A stretch of DNA of 7,159 nucleotides from Elusimicrobiota bacterium (lineage in GTDB: Bacteria; Elusimicrobiota; Elusimicrobia; O2-12-FULL-59-9), in assembly GCA_016206405.1 (NCBI GenBank), contig JACQRQ010000215.1:1-7159 (forward strand), given 5' to 3'. Shown here piece after piece: positions 1 through 5,884 of the stretch (the stretch's first letter is position 1; the number at the start of each line of letters is the position of its first letter). The translations under genes and the position numbers were made by a program. Below the pieces are notes generated by a model. It searched no databases. It was not told the origin of the DNA and was given only the letters and a program-made list of their open reading frames with translations.

Positions 1-106
1 CCGCCGGGGGGGAGAGGAGCAGAAAAATAAAAAGCCCCAGGGCGCATGTCCCCGCGGCTTTCCAAACTCTTAAGGCGCCGGCAAAGAATTCCTTTGCGTG
101 CTTCAT
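1..106 (-). CDS. Probable exported or membrane protein, N-terminal fragment (runs off the window)
   Basis: An ATG at 106 opens a minus-strand frame with no stop through the remaining 35 codons to the window edge. The predicted N-terminus has basic residues (KHAK, RVWK) in the first 16 positions. A hydrophobic run follows at about residues 17-31 (AGTCALGLFIFLLL), then SPPA, as in a signal peptide or signal anchor. It starts about 45 nt downstream of the predicted start point of the strong promoter at 158-186, which supports a real transcript. The Shine-Dalgarno is weak: a GGGG at 118-121, 11 nt before the ATG and partly inside a hairpin. No function can be named from 35 residues. Being next to pilQ, another pilus or envelope gene is possible. 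The alternative is that the T-rich stretch 23-33, which encodes part of the hydrophobic run, ends a short non-coding RNA. Confidence 0.5.
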   Translation of the reverse strand, partial: MKHAKEFFAGALRVWKAAGTCALGLFIFLLLSPPA

Positions 107-118
107 AGCGTGTCGCAC

Positions 119-134
119 CCCGCCGCAAGGCGGG
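119..134 (-). promoter_or_regulatory. GC hairpin in the leader of the left-edge gene
   Basis: The RNA from the promoter at 158-186 contains a perfect 6-bp stem CCCGCC/GGCGGG with a TTGC tetraloop. It lies 12 nt upstream of the ATG at 106. The 3' arm carries most of the only G-rich, SD-like sequence (GGCGGGG), so folding would limit ribosome access. There is no U-tract after it, so it is not an intrinsic terminator. A regulatory role is inference. Confidence 0.4.
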
Positions 135-157
135 ATGTCGGTACTCGGCGCAGAGGT

Positions 158-186
158 AGTATAACAGCGGCTTTCATCTTTGTCAA
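158..186 (-). promoter_or_regulatory. Strong sigma70-type promoter downstream of pilQ
   Basis: On the minus strand a perfect -35 TTGACA (181-186) is separated by exactly 17 nt from TATACT (158-163), a five-of-six match to the -10 consensus. A TG one base upstream makes it an extended -10 (TGTTATACT). Transcription should start near 150-153. The -35 lies 21 nt after the pilQ stop, and I see no terminator between them. The gene to the left is therefore probably driven separately from the pil operon, with possible read-through. This is the closest consensus match in the window. Confidence 0.75.
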
Positions 187-207
187 GTCCGGCTTCGAGC
201 ATCGGCC

Positions 208-2124
208 TCAATCCCGCATGATGGAGGGCGTCACGAAGATTATCAGCTCCTGCCGCTCACGCTTGACGCTTTTGTTGCGGAAAAGCCATCCGACGATGGG
301 GATATCCCCCAGGAGCGGGACGCGCGAGACCTGATTGATCACGGTGTCGTGCACGAGGCCGCCGATCACGACGGTGTCGTTGTCCTTGACCAGGACGGTG
401 GTCTTCGCGCTGCGTGTGTCCACGGCCGGGGCGTTGTTGACGCCGGCGATGGTGTTGGACGGCTGGCTGACTTGCGGGTTAAGCTCCAAAGTGACCCGGC
501 CGTCCGCGTTGATGCTCGGGGTCACCGAAAGCCGGATGCCCACCTCGGTGTATTCCACCTTCGTCGTCACGGTGTTGAGGGTGGCGTTGGAGGTGACGAA
601 AGGGATTTTTGTCACGATGTCGATGACGGCCGGCTTGTTGTTGAGCGTGGCGATTCTGGGGTCGGAAAGAATCTTGACCCGTCCTTTAGCCGCCGCCGCC
701 TGCAGGGAGGCCGTAAAATAGGCGCGATCCGTGAGCCGCCCGAAAGTGAACTGCCCGAAGACGGCGTTGGCCGGAAGGTTGACGCTGGTGCCGCCGCCGG
801 CCACCTGGGGAGTCGCGGCGGTGGCAAAGCCGGCGGCCGGCAGGGCGAAGTCGGAAAGGGACTGGCCGATCATGCTGATGCCTGGGCTGCCCAGGAAATT
901 GTTTTGCTCCGTGCTGCGGTAATCCCACTTGATGCCCATGTCCAAGCTGCGGTTTTGGCTTAACTCCATCAGCTTGGCTTCGATGAGCACCTGCTGAGGG
1001 CGGCGGTCCAGGCGCGAGATCAGCCGCACCGCGTCGGCGTGGCCCTCGGACGTGTCGGTGATGACGATGGCGTTGGTCGTATTGTCCATTGTCACCTGAG
1101 CCTGGCGGCCGTTGGCGCTCGCCACGGCCTTGATTTGCTCCGCGATGTCGCTGGCCTTGCTGTAATTCATCACGTAGACTTTGGTGGTTTTTTGCGCGCC
1201 TAGCCGGACTTTGGCGAGGGTGGCGGGGGTCATTATGCGAAGAACGTGGGTTCCCATCTGCTGCGCCACCAGGCCGTACATGTCCATGACGGTATTGAAG
1301 GCTTCGTCGAAAGGGACATTTCTCAGATTGAGAGACACGCTGCCGGCGACGTCCTGCGCCAGAACGATGTTGATTCCCAGTTTATCCTCGAAGAGTTTGA
1401 AAACGTCGGCGATGCTGGTCTTGTCGAATGAGAGGTTGATGCGGTCCCGCGGAAGGTTGGACAGGACATCGCCGCGCCGGGCCGGCGAGCGGACCTGCGC
1501 CGGCTCGGGCTGTTTTTCCGCCTTCTCGTCCATCTCAATTTCAAGGTCGGGAGCGTCGGGTATTTCTTGCGTTTCAAATTGCTGGGCCAGGAGAATGGGT
1601 TGAGTCTGGGCCGGCGCGGGGGCTTTGGCTTCGGCGGCGCCCGCCTTGGGCGGAGTTTGAGCCTGCGGTTCCTTCGTCTCCGCTTTGGCTTGCGCGGGAG
1701 CCGCTTGAGCGGCCGGCATCTCCGCGCCGGCCAAGGTGATGATCATCCGGTTAAGTTTGGAGCTGATCTCGTATTTGGCCATTTCGGTCAGGTCCAGGAC
1801 GATGCGTGAAACGAAGTCCGGGTCCCGGGAATACTGGCCCGAGCGGACCTGCTTGAGCCAGCGTCCCTTTCCTTTATAGGACCTGTCGGCCGCGCGGAAT
1901 TCCGTATTTAACAACTCTATGATGAGGCGGGGCGGAGAGGAGGTCACGAAGGAATGATACTTGACGGGCCCCGAGGTGATTAAATCGATTTGATCCGGCT
2001 GAACGTCGATGCGGTCCAAGGTGACCGTGGCGGCCTCCAGCATCGGCAGCGCTGCGCAAGAAGGGGCGCCCAGGGCGGCGGAAATGATCACCGCCATCAG
2101 TTTGAATAAAAACCGTTTTATCAT
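208..2124 (-). CDS. pilQ: Type IV pilus secretin PilQ
   Basis: The outer-membrane secretin forms the gated pore through which the pilus exits. The protein is 638 aa, within the family range. In order: signal peptide at about 1-25; AMIN domain at about 35-132 (peptidoglycan contact); an Ala/Pro/Gln/Lys/Glu-rich linker at about 133-220; STN/N0 domain at about 228-298; secretin N1 domain at about 313-376; and the secretin barrel domain at about 378-636. The barrel includes SDPRIATLNNKPAV at 487-500 and the signature VPLLGDIPIVGWLF at 602-615, and ends in RQELIIFVTPSIMRD. Only one AMIN domain and one N1 domain are evident. The ATG at 2124 is supported by AAGGAGG (2132-2138) seven nt upstream and by an ATGA overlap with the pilP stop. 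It is the last gene of pilMNOPQ, and the stop is TGA at 208. Confidence 0.97.
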   Translation of the reverse strand: MIKRFLFKLMAVIISAALGAPSCAALPMLEAATVTLDRIDVQPDQIDLITSGPVKYHSFVTSSPPRLIIELLNTEFRAADRSYKGKGRWLKQVRSGQYSRDPDFVSRIVLDLTEMAKYEISSKLNRMIITLAGAEMPAAQAAPAQAKAETKEPQAQTPPKAGAAEAKAPAPAQTQPILLAQQFETQEIPDAPDLEIEMDEKAEKQPEPAQVRSPARRGDVLSNLPRDRINLSFDKTSIADVFKLFEDKLGINIVLAQDVAGSVSLNLRNVPFDEAFNTVMDMYGLVAQQMGTHVLRIMTPATLAKVRLGAQKTTKVYVMNYSKASDIAEQIKAVASANGRQAQVTMDNTTNAIVITDTSEGHADAVRLISRLDRRPQQVLIEAKLMELSQNRSLDMGIKWDYRSTEQNNFLGSPGISMIGQSLSDFALPAAGFATAATPQVAGGGTSVNLPANAVFGQFTFGRLTDRAYFTASLQAAAAKGRVKILSDPRIATLNNKPAVIDIVTKIPFVTSNATLNTVTTKVEYTEVGIRLSVTPSINADGRVTLELNPQVSQPSNTIAGVNNAPAVDTRSAKTTVLVKDNDTVVIGGLVHDTVINQVSRVPLLGDIPIVGWLFRNKSVKRERQELIIFVTPSIMRD

Positions 2125-2615
2125 GAGGCGTCCTCCTTCGTGTCGGGGCCCAATTTAAACCATTGGATGTCCTTGTCCGGCGTCATCAAAAGCACCGTTT
2201 TGCCTTCGATCTTGCCCAAAATGCCCTTGACCGGATTGGATTTCCAGTCATAAAGTTTGGAGCTTTTCAGCATGTAAGAGACGCCGAGGTTGGGGTCCAG
2301 GAAAAGAGCGTATTTGCCGCCGGAGCCCTGCAGAATGCCCTTCAAAATCAAATTATGGATATTGAAGCCCTCCGCGGCCGCCTCGGGAGTGGGAGTTGGG
2401 GCGGCGCTGATGCCGACGGCCCCTGTGCCGGCGGCGCCTTCGCCGGCACCGACCAAAGGAGCGAAGGGGTCTCGCATTTTATCGGCTTTATAAATATCCC
2501 CGATCTTTAAAGGCGCCGTGGAGACGGCCAGGAGCAATTCCTCCGCGGCGGCGCCGCAAAAACCGCCGGGAAGGAGCAATAATGCCAAAAAGAGGGAAAA
2601 AAAGAGTCGTTTCAT
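2121..2615 (-). CDS. pilP: Type IV pilus assembly protein PilP
   Basis: PilP is the periplasmic connector between the PilN-PilO inner-membrane pair and the PilQ secretin. The 164-aa product has a signal peptide (MKRLFFSLFLALLLLPGG, then F-C at 19-20). The family motif MRDPFAPL is at 47-54, followed by a Gly/Ala/Pro-rich linker at about 55-83. A compact beta domain covers about 84-157 (LILKGILQG, KYALFLDP, VLLMTPDKDIQW), typical of PilP. Many PilP proteins are lipoproteins, but the residues before C20 (G-G-F) are not a standard lipobox, so lipidation is uncertain. The start is 7 nt after the pilO stop and has no recognisable Shine-Dalgarno (AAATTCAAA precedes the ATG), so translation probably depends on ribosomes finishing pilO. 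The stop overlaps the pilQ ATG. Confidence 0.92.
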   Translation of the reverse strand: MKRLFFSLFLALLLLPGGFCGAAAEELLLAVSTAPLKIGDIYKADKMRDPFAPLVGAGEGAAGTGAVGISAAPTPTPEAAAEGFNIHNLILKGILQGSGGKYALFLDPNLGVSYMLKSSKLYDWKSNPVKGILGKIEGKTVLLMTPDKDIQWFKLGPDTKEDAS

Positions 2616-2622
2616 TTTGAAT

Positions 2623-3174
2623 TTAGTTATTATACTTATAAGAAATCAGCGCAAAATCCGCCTGCACCTCCGCCTCGCTTTCCTTGCTCCCCTTGGAGGC
2701 CAATTTCAAATTCTGATGGTTAAAAATTCTCTCCGATACCGCCAAAGCGGTGAGAAACTTGGCGATGCCGTGATACCCTCCCGTGATGGTCATTTGGTAG
2801 GGCATGTTGGTGAAGTATTGGCTTTTCTGCTCTCCCAGCGGGTTGACGGACATGATCGTGACGCCGTTTTGTTGGGCGAGCTCGCTGATGGTGTCGAGCA
2901 GCGCCGGCAGCTCCCGGGAGCGGGGAAGGCGTCTTTCGGCCTCCAGAGTTTTTTCGTTCAAGGCTTCCATGTTATCCTGGAGCCGGGCCAATTGCCCTGC
3001 GCGGCCCTGCGCTTTGAGAAGCTCCCGCTTCACGTTCTCAATTTTTTCCGAGGTTTCCTTGATGCGCCGGGATACCGGAATCCAAAACTGGTTGATAAAG
3101 ACGTAGCCGAAGCCGCCCAAAACCAGGACGGCCAGGGCGAGCATTTGCTGCTGGTCTTTGGTCAAGGATTTCAT
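2623..3174 (-). CDS. pilO: Type IV pilus inner-membrane protein PilO
   Basis: This is a bitopic inner-membrane protein that pairs with PilN and contacts PilP, helping to align the pilus machine. The 183-aa product has a short cytoplasmic tail and one membrane segment at about 11-29 (MLALAVLVLGGFGYVFINQ). A coiled coil with charged heptad-like repeats spans about 34-82. A ferredoxin-like periplasmic domain covers about 85-180, with MTITGGYHGIAKFLTALA at 128-145, a stretch typical of PilO. Size and layout match the family. The ATG at 3174 overlaps the pilN stop as ATGA, and AGGA lies nine nt upstream. It ends 7 nt before pilP. Confidence 0.95.
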   Translation of the reverse strand: MKSLTKDQQQMLALAVLVLGGFGYVFINQFWIPVSRRIKETSEKIENVKRELLKAQGRAGQLARLQDNMEALNEKTLEAERRLPRSRELPALLDTISELAQQNGVTIMSVNPLGEQKSQYFTNMPYQMTITGGYHGIAKFLTALAVSERIFNHQNLKLASKGSKESEAEVQADFALISYKYNN

Positions 3175-3728
3175 TGTTTGGATTCCTGATAGACCGCGGT
3201 GAGCGGGAATTCGTACAGCCGCAGCCCTTCGATTCCCTTAGTCACGATCATTCCCAAGTCGATCGTGGCGAACTTTTGGGAGTTCTCAAGTTCCCTGAGC
3301 CAGTCGGCGATGGATTCGTGGCTGATGGCCGCGCAGCGCATTTGCACGCTCATGCTGTTGGCCTGCTCGCTGGTGGTCATCGACTCGATCCAGACCCCGG
3401 CGGTCAGCATCTGCGAAAATTCGCTGAGAAAGCGGGGATACTTCAGGCGGCTGAGAAGAAGGTTGTTGATGATGTTGAGCCGGGCTTGGATGGCGCCGAT
3501 TTTCCCCTCAAGGTCGTTGACTTGGCCGACGATCAGCTTGACCTTTTCGAGGGAGGCTTCGTTTTGAGCCAGCTCCGCGGCCAGTTGGTGAGCCGTTCGC
3601 CAATGGTTGAAAGAGACGCTGGCGATGATCAAAAGCAGGAAGCCCGCCAAGGTGGTGGCTTGGACGATCTTTTGATTTTTGTCCTCCACGTCGAGGAGGG
3701 CTTGCGGCACCAGGTTGATCTTGATCAT
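3171..3728 (-). CDS. pilN: Type IV pilus inner-membrane protein PilN
   Basis: PilN is the bitopic partner of PilO, and its cytoplasmic N-terminus inserts into PilM. The 185-aa product begins MIKINLVPQALLD, carrying the conserved I-N-L-x-P motif that family knowledge assigns to PilM binding. One membrane segment lies at about 24-41 (ATTLAGFLLLIIASVSF). A coiled coil follows at about 45-90, then a ferredoxin-like periplasmic domain with GVWIESMTTS at 111-120. The frame stays open upstream to 4130. The ATG at 3728 is chosen because the INLVP motif must be N-terminal, the ATG overlaps the pilM stop as ATGA, and an AAGGA sits about nine nt upstream. Upstream codons in this frame give a low-complexity Gly/Arg/Pro shadow of pilM. 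Confidence 0.95.
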   Translation of the reverse strand: MIKINLVPQALLDVEDKNQKIVQATTLAGFLLLIIASVSFNHWRTAHQLAAELAQNEASLEKVKLIVGQVNDLEGKIGAIQARLNIINNLLLSRLKYPRFLSEFSQMLTAGVWIESMTTSEQANSMSVQMRCAAISHESIADWLRELENSQKFATIDLGMIVTKGIEGLRLYEFPLTAVYQESKQ

Positions 3729-4903
3729 GTCAGCCAGTCCTTCTTTTTCCTGAGCGCGAGGCCCGTGGCCACCGCCAGGCTGGGCCTGTATTCCTCCGGC
3801 ACTTGCTGCCCCTGGCCTTCGACGAAGGCGAGGGGATTGAGGACCTCCACCGGCACCTTGAGGTCGGAATCCAGGTATTGGGCGATGTTTTTCAAGCTGG
3901 CGCTGCCGCCCGACAAGATGATGTTTTGTATGGAGCGGTCCGATCCCTGGGAGAGGTAAAAGTCCACGGAGCGCTGAACTTCCGAGACCAGATCCCGGGC
4001 GACCTCCGTCAGGGCTTGAGAGACGGCGAGCGCTTCCCGGTTGCCCTCCTCCAAGGCCTTGGCCTTGTCCTGGGAACTGACCATGATGCCGCAGCTTCTT
4101 TTGAGGTCCTCGGCTTTGGCCGCGTCGCACTGCAGCGCTTTGGCGATGGCTTTGGTGAAATTGATTCCGCCGATGAAGACGTCGCGGACGACGCGGGTCA
4201 GTTTTCCCTCGGTGATGGACAAGTTGGTGACTTGGTTGCCGATGTTGAGGTGCAGCGTGGCCGCGCCGCCCTCCTGGGGGGAGGGGGGACGGGGGATGTT
4301 TTCAAGCGTGAAGGCGTCCACGTCCACCACGCCCGGCCGCAAGCCCGCTTTCTGGAGAATATCAAGCCGGTCGTCGAGCAAGTCGTTTTTGACGGCGACC
4401 AGGACGGTCTCCATTTTGGGCTGGCCCTCCTCCTCCACTTCGCCTAGAATGTAGAAGCTCAGGGCCACCTCGTTGATATCGAAGGGAATGAAAGGCTCCG
4501 CTTCGGTCGGAAGAATCTGCGCCAGTTCCTCGCGCGAGAGCGGCGCGAATTTGACGTAGCGCACGATCACCGAGTTCCCGGAGACGGAGGTGGCGGCGCT
4601 TTTAAGCGTGACCTTTTTGACGCCCAGGAAGGTTTTCAGGACTTTGACGGACTGCGCGATGCGCTCCTCGGCGGGCGTGTCGGCTTCGAGCTCCAGAGGC
4701 AGCACCGCCCATTGCAGCAGGCGGTATTTATCCCCTTTTTGCTTGAGCCAGACGACCTTGATGGATTGGCTGCCGATGTCGACGCCCAGCAGATCCGGAC
4801 TGCCGAAGAAAAACTGGAGCACGGGGTCTAAGCCCGCTTTGCCGGCCAGGGCCTTGAGATGCCCCGGGAGTTTCATCAACGCGGGCGGAATTTTTATCGC
4901 CAT
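3725..4903 (-). CDS. pilM: Type IV pilus assembly ATPase-fold protein PilM
   Basis: This cytoplasmic actin-like (ASKHA fold) protein binds the PilN N-terminus and links the inner-membrane complex to the motor. The 392-aa product has the first phosphate-binding motif VDIGSQSIKVVWL at 41-53. The PilM-typical stretch LPTEAEPFIPFDINEV is at 131-146, the central strand HLNIGNQVTNLSI at 218-230, and the second nucleotide loop IILSGGSASLKNI at 328-340. It ends with the usual EYRPSLAVATGLALRKK. About 39 residues precede the first beta strand, longer than in many PilM proteins. The frame extends to a TTG at 4975, but that codon would lie at or upstream of the predicted transcription start. The ATG at 4903 is therefore preferred, although its only strong SD (GGGGGGAGG, 4921-4929) is 17 nt away and inside a hairpin. 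An internal ATG at 4876 has no SD. Confidence 0.95.
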   Translation of the reverse strand: MAIKIPPALMKLPGHLKALAGKAGLDPVLQFFFGSPDLLGVDIGSQSIKVVWLKQKGDKYRLLQWAVLPLELEADTPAEERIAQSVKVLKTFLGVKKVTLKSAATSVSGNSVIVRYVKFAPLSREELAQILPTEAEPFIPFDINEVALSFYILGEVEEEGQPKMETVLVAVKNDLLDDRLDILQKAGLRPGVVDVDAFTLENIPRPPSPQEGGAATLHLNIGNQVTNLSITEGKLTRVVRDVFIGGINFTKAIAKALQCDAAKAEDLKRSCGIMVSSQDKAKALEEGNREALAVSQALTEVARDLVSEVQRSVDFYLSQGSDRSIQNIILSGGSASLKNIAQYLDSDLKVPVEVLNPLAFVEGQGQQVPEEYRPSLAVATGLALRKKKDWLT

Positions 4904-4909
4904 AATAAT

Positions 4910-4953
4910 AAACGCCGATTCCTCCCCCCTAAGCGGGAGAGTCCTCGGCGTTT
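4910..4953 (-). promoter_or_regulatory. Two-stem hairpin in the pilM leader, enclosing the SD
   Basis: In the minus-strand RNA, AAACGCCGA (4945-4953) pairs with TCGGCGTTT (4910-4918) over 9 bp. A symmetric internal loop GGA (4942-4944)/GAA (4919-4921) follows. Then CTCTCCC (4935-4941) pairs with GGGGGAG (4922-4928) over 7 bp with one G-U, closed by the 6-nt loop GCTTAG. The purine-rich SD GGGGGGAGG (4921-4929) lies almost entirely in the 3' arm. Only ATTATT separates the hairpin from the ATG at 4903. Folding should hide the SD, suggesting control of pilM, and hence pil operon, translation by structure or a bound factor. I recognise no known riboswitch fold. Confidence 0.6.
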
Positions 4954-4977
4954 TGGTGTAACTTCTGCGTACCAATA

Positions 4978-5006
4978 ACCCTAACAGACCGGGGCGGTTT
5001 TGTCAA
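4978..5006 (-). promoter_or_regulatory. Candidate promoter of the pilMNOPQ operon
   Basis: On the minus strand a perfect TTGACA (5001-5006) is followed after 17 nt by TAGGGT (4978-4983), which matches the -10 consensus at only three of six positions. An AT-rich stretch upstream (about 5010-5050) could act as an UP element. It also contains TATGAT (5015-5020), a better -10 hexamer but with no clear -35 of its own. Start from the TTGACA promoter would fall near 4971, giving a leader of about 68 nt with the hairpin at 4910-4953. Confidence 0.5.
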
Positions 5007-5053
5007 TACCCTGCGCATTAAAATCATATTAGCAATTAACTTCCTTAATAGTT

Positions 5054-5075
5054 GCGGCGTCGGCTCATGCGCCGC
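5054..5075 (-). other. GC stem-loop over the mntA stop codon
   Basis: GCGGCG and CGCCGC form a perfect 6-bp all-GC stem around a 10-nt loop that contains the TGA stop of the nucleotidyltransferase gene at 5065. No U-tract follows, so it is not a convincing intrinsic terminator. It may protect the 3' end of the toxin-antitoxin message or be chance in GC-rich DNA. Confidence 0.3.
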
Positions 5076-5394
5076 CCCTCCCTCCATTGTCCTCCTCGGC
5101 GCGTTGTACGACTTCGTATTTGCCTTCGATCACTTTCTTGAATTCGTCGGAAATCGCGTTCCAGTCCAGCACATCGATGCGAAACGGCAGATCAGACTGC
5201 GCGAAGGCCTCCCGCAGCTCTTCGAGCGCCGCGATGCCGAGCTTTGCGGGCGCCACCACGGCTAGGTCGAGGTCGGAGTGCTCTTTGGGAGTGCCGTCCA
5301 CCCGCGAGCCGAATGCCCTCACTTCCACGCCGGGCGCGCGCCGCGAGAGAATTTCTCTGACGACCCGCATCTGCGCCGGGGAGACCTTAATCAT
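5065..5394 (-). CDS. mntA: MNT-family nucleotidyltransferase, MntA-like antitoxin
   Basis: This is a minimal nucleotidyltransferase of 109 aa, in the usual size range for the family. It carries GSRVDG at 29-34 and SDLDL at 40-44, so G29-S30, ten residues, then D41-x-D43 give the exact GSx10DxD motif. A third acidic residue in the expected strand is D74 (FRIDVLDW). In characterised HepT-MntA pairs this enzyme transfers AMP to a tyrosine of the HEPN toxin and neutralises it. All catalytic residues are present, so it looks active. Its ATG at 5394 lies inside the last codons of the HEPN gene (8-nt overlap), with little SD of its own, indicating translational coupling. An open frame extends to 5616, but that part is a shadow of the HEPN gene. 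Confidence 0.9.
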   Translation of the reverse strand: MIKVSPAQMRVVREILSRRAPGVEVRAFGSRVDGTPKEHSDLDLAVVAPAKLGIAALEELREAFAQSDLPFRIDVLDWNAISDEFKKVIEGKYEVVQRAEEDNGGRGGA

Positions 5395-5806
5395 TGCGCT
5401 TGTCCAACTCCCGCAGGAACGCTTCGGCATCCGCCGCGAAAAGTTTTGCCGCGCCGTAGATCTCCTCCGCCTTGGCGGGATCGTAGGTGTGGGCGGTTTC
5501 ATTGCGCGCGGCGTGATAGGCGAACCAGCGCTCCACGTTGGAAATGAGGCGGTTTTCCGCCGCCATGCGGAAGAGCTCCTTCCTGGTGACGCCGTCCAAA
5601 TCCGGCCCGCCGGCATTCTTCTCCAGCCAGCGTTTCATGAATTTCCAGCACAGCTCGTAGGTAAACTCGAAGGTCTTGATGACTCCGGCGCGGATGACCT
5701 CTTCGCTGTCCGTTTGGGCCCGGCCCCTGATCTCTGCGGAAGCGACCTTGAGGGCGCGCTGCAAGGAGTCGACCCCTTTGCGCAGACTGCTCAATTCCAA
5801 GGCCAT
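5387..5806 (-). CDS. hepT: HEPN-domain protein, HepT-like toxin (HI0074 family)
   Basis: The 139-aa all-helical protein belongs to the HI0074-type 'nucleotidyltransferase substrate binding' HEPN family. Recognisable stretches are IRAGVIKTFEFTYELCWKFM at 38-57 and GVTRKELFRMAAENRLI at 72-88. RNETAHTYDP at 101-110 supplies the HEPN R-x4-H motif (R101, H106), the proposed RNase active site. Y108 completes R-x4-H-x-Y, the tyrosine being the residue AMPylated by MntA in studied type VII systems. The frame is open to 5827, but the ATG at 5806 is chosen because a perfect AGGAGG (5813-5818) lies six nt upstream. The gene overlaps mntA by 8 nt in the toxin-then-antitoxin order. RNA targets cannot be read from sequence. 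Confidence 0.92.
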   Translation of the reverse strand: MALELSSLRKGVDSLQRALKVASAEIRGRAQTDSEEVIRAGVIKTFEFTYELCWKFMKRWLEKNAGGPDLDGVTRKELFRMAAENRLISNVERWFAYHAARNETAHTYDPAKAEEIYGAAKLFAADAEAFLRELDKRND

Positions 5807-5883
5807 AGGATGCCTCCTGGTTTGCATGCTGGATTAGGCGGCTGTTCAATGTCCTTGAGAACCGCGCTCTTGCCTCGCGCCAT
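5791..5883 (-). CDS. Possible 30-aa small ORF between the HTH and HEPN genes
   Basis: An ATG at 5883 begins one nt after the HTH stop codon and is preceded by AGAGGG (5890-5895) with a 6-nt spacer, a good SD. The frame encodes 30 residues, basic at the start (MARGKSAVLKDIEQ) and Pro/Gly/Trp-rich later (PPNP, CKPGG, WPWN). It ends in TGA at 5791, 16 nt inside the HEPN gene. It may be a leader peptide coupling translation of HTH and HEPN, or chance. I recognise no family. Confidence 0.25.
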   Translation of the reverse strand: MARGKSAVLKDIEQPPNPACKPGGILWPWN

Positions 5884-5884
5884 T

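Noticed and set aside
349..963. Long plus-strand open frame (204 codons) opposite pilQ
   Set aside because: It lies wholly antisense to the conserved secretin domain and gives low-complexity Gly/Val/Asp/Arg-rich protein with no recognisable domain. It is a frame shadow of GC-rich coding DNA.
3174..3959. Plus-strand open frame (261 codons) opposite pilN and pilM
   Set aside because: It is antisense to two well-conserved pil genes and its composition is typical of a complementary-strand shadow.
3729..4130. N-terminal extension of pilN (134 extra codons)
   Set aside because: It overlaps pilM in another frame, is Gly/Arg/Pro-rich, and would bury the PilM-binding INLVP motif, which must be N-terminal.
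4910..4953. Plus-strand intrinsic terminator (stem followed by TTTT at 4951-4954)
   Set aside because: No plus-strand gene ends here, and the T-run is short and overlaps the stem. The hairpin makes more sense as a minus-strand leader element.
4904..4975. TTG start for pilM adding 24 residues
   Set aside because: The extension (RRSYTKTPRTLPLRG) is coded by the leader hairpin region, and the TTG would lie at or upstream of the predicted transcription start.
4904..4977. Cyclic-di-GMP riboswitch before the pil operon
   Set aside because: The leader is too short and lacks the conserved GEMM core sequences. Only a simple two-stem hairpin is present.
5807..5827. Upstream ATG at 5827 as the HEPN start
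   Set aside because: It has no SD, whereas the ATG at 5806 has a perfect AGGAGG six bases upstream, and the added MQTRRHP is coded across that SD.
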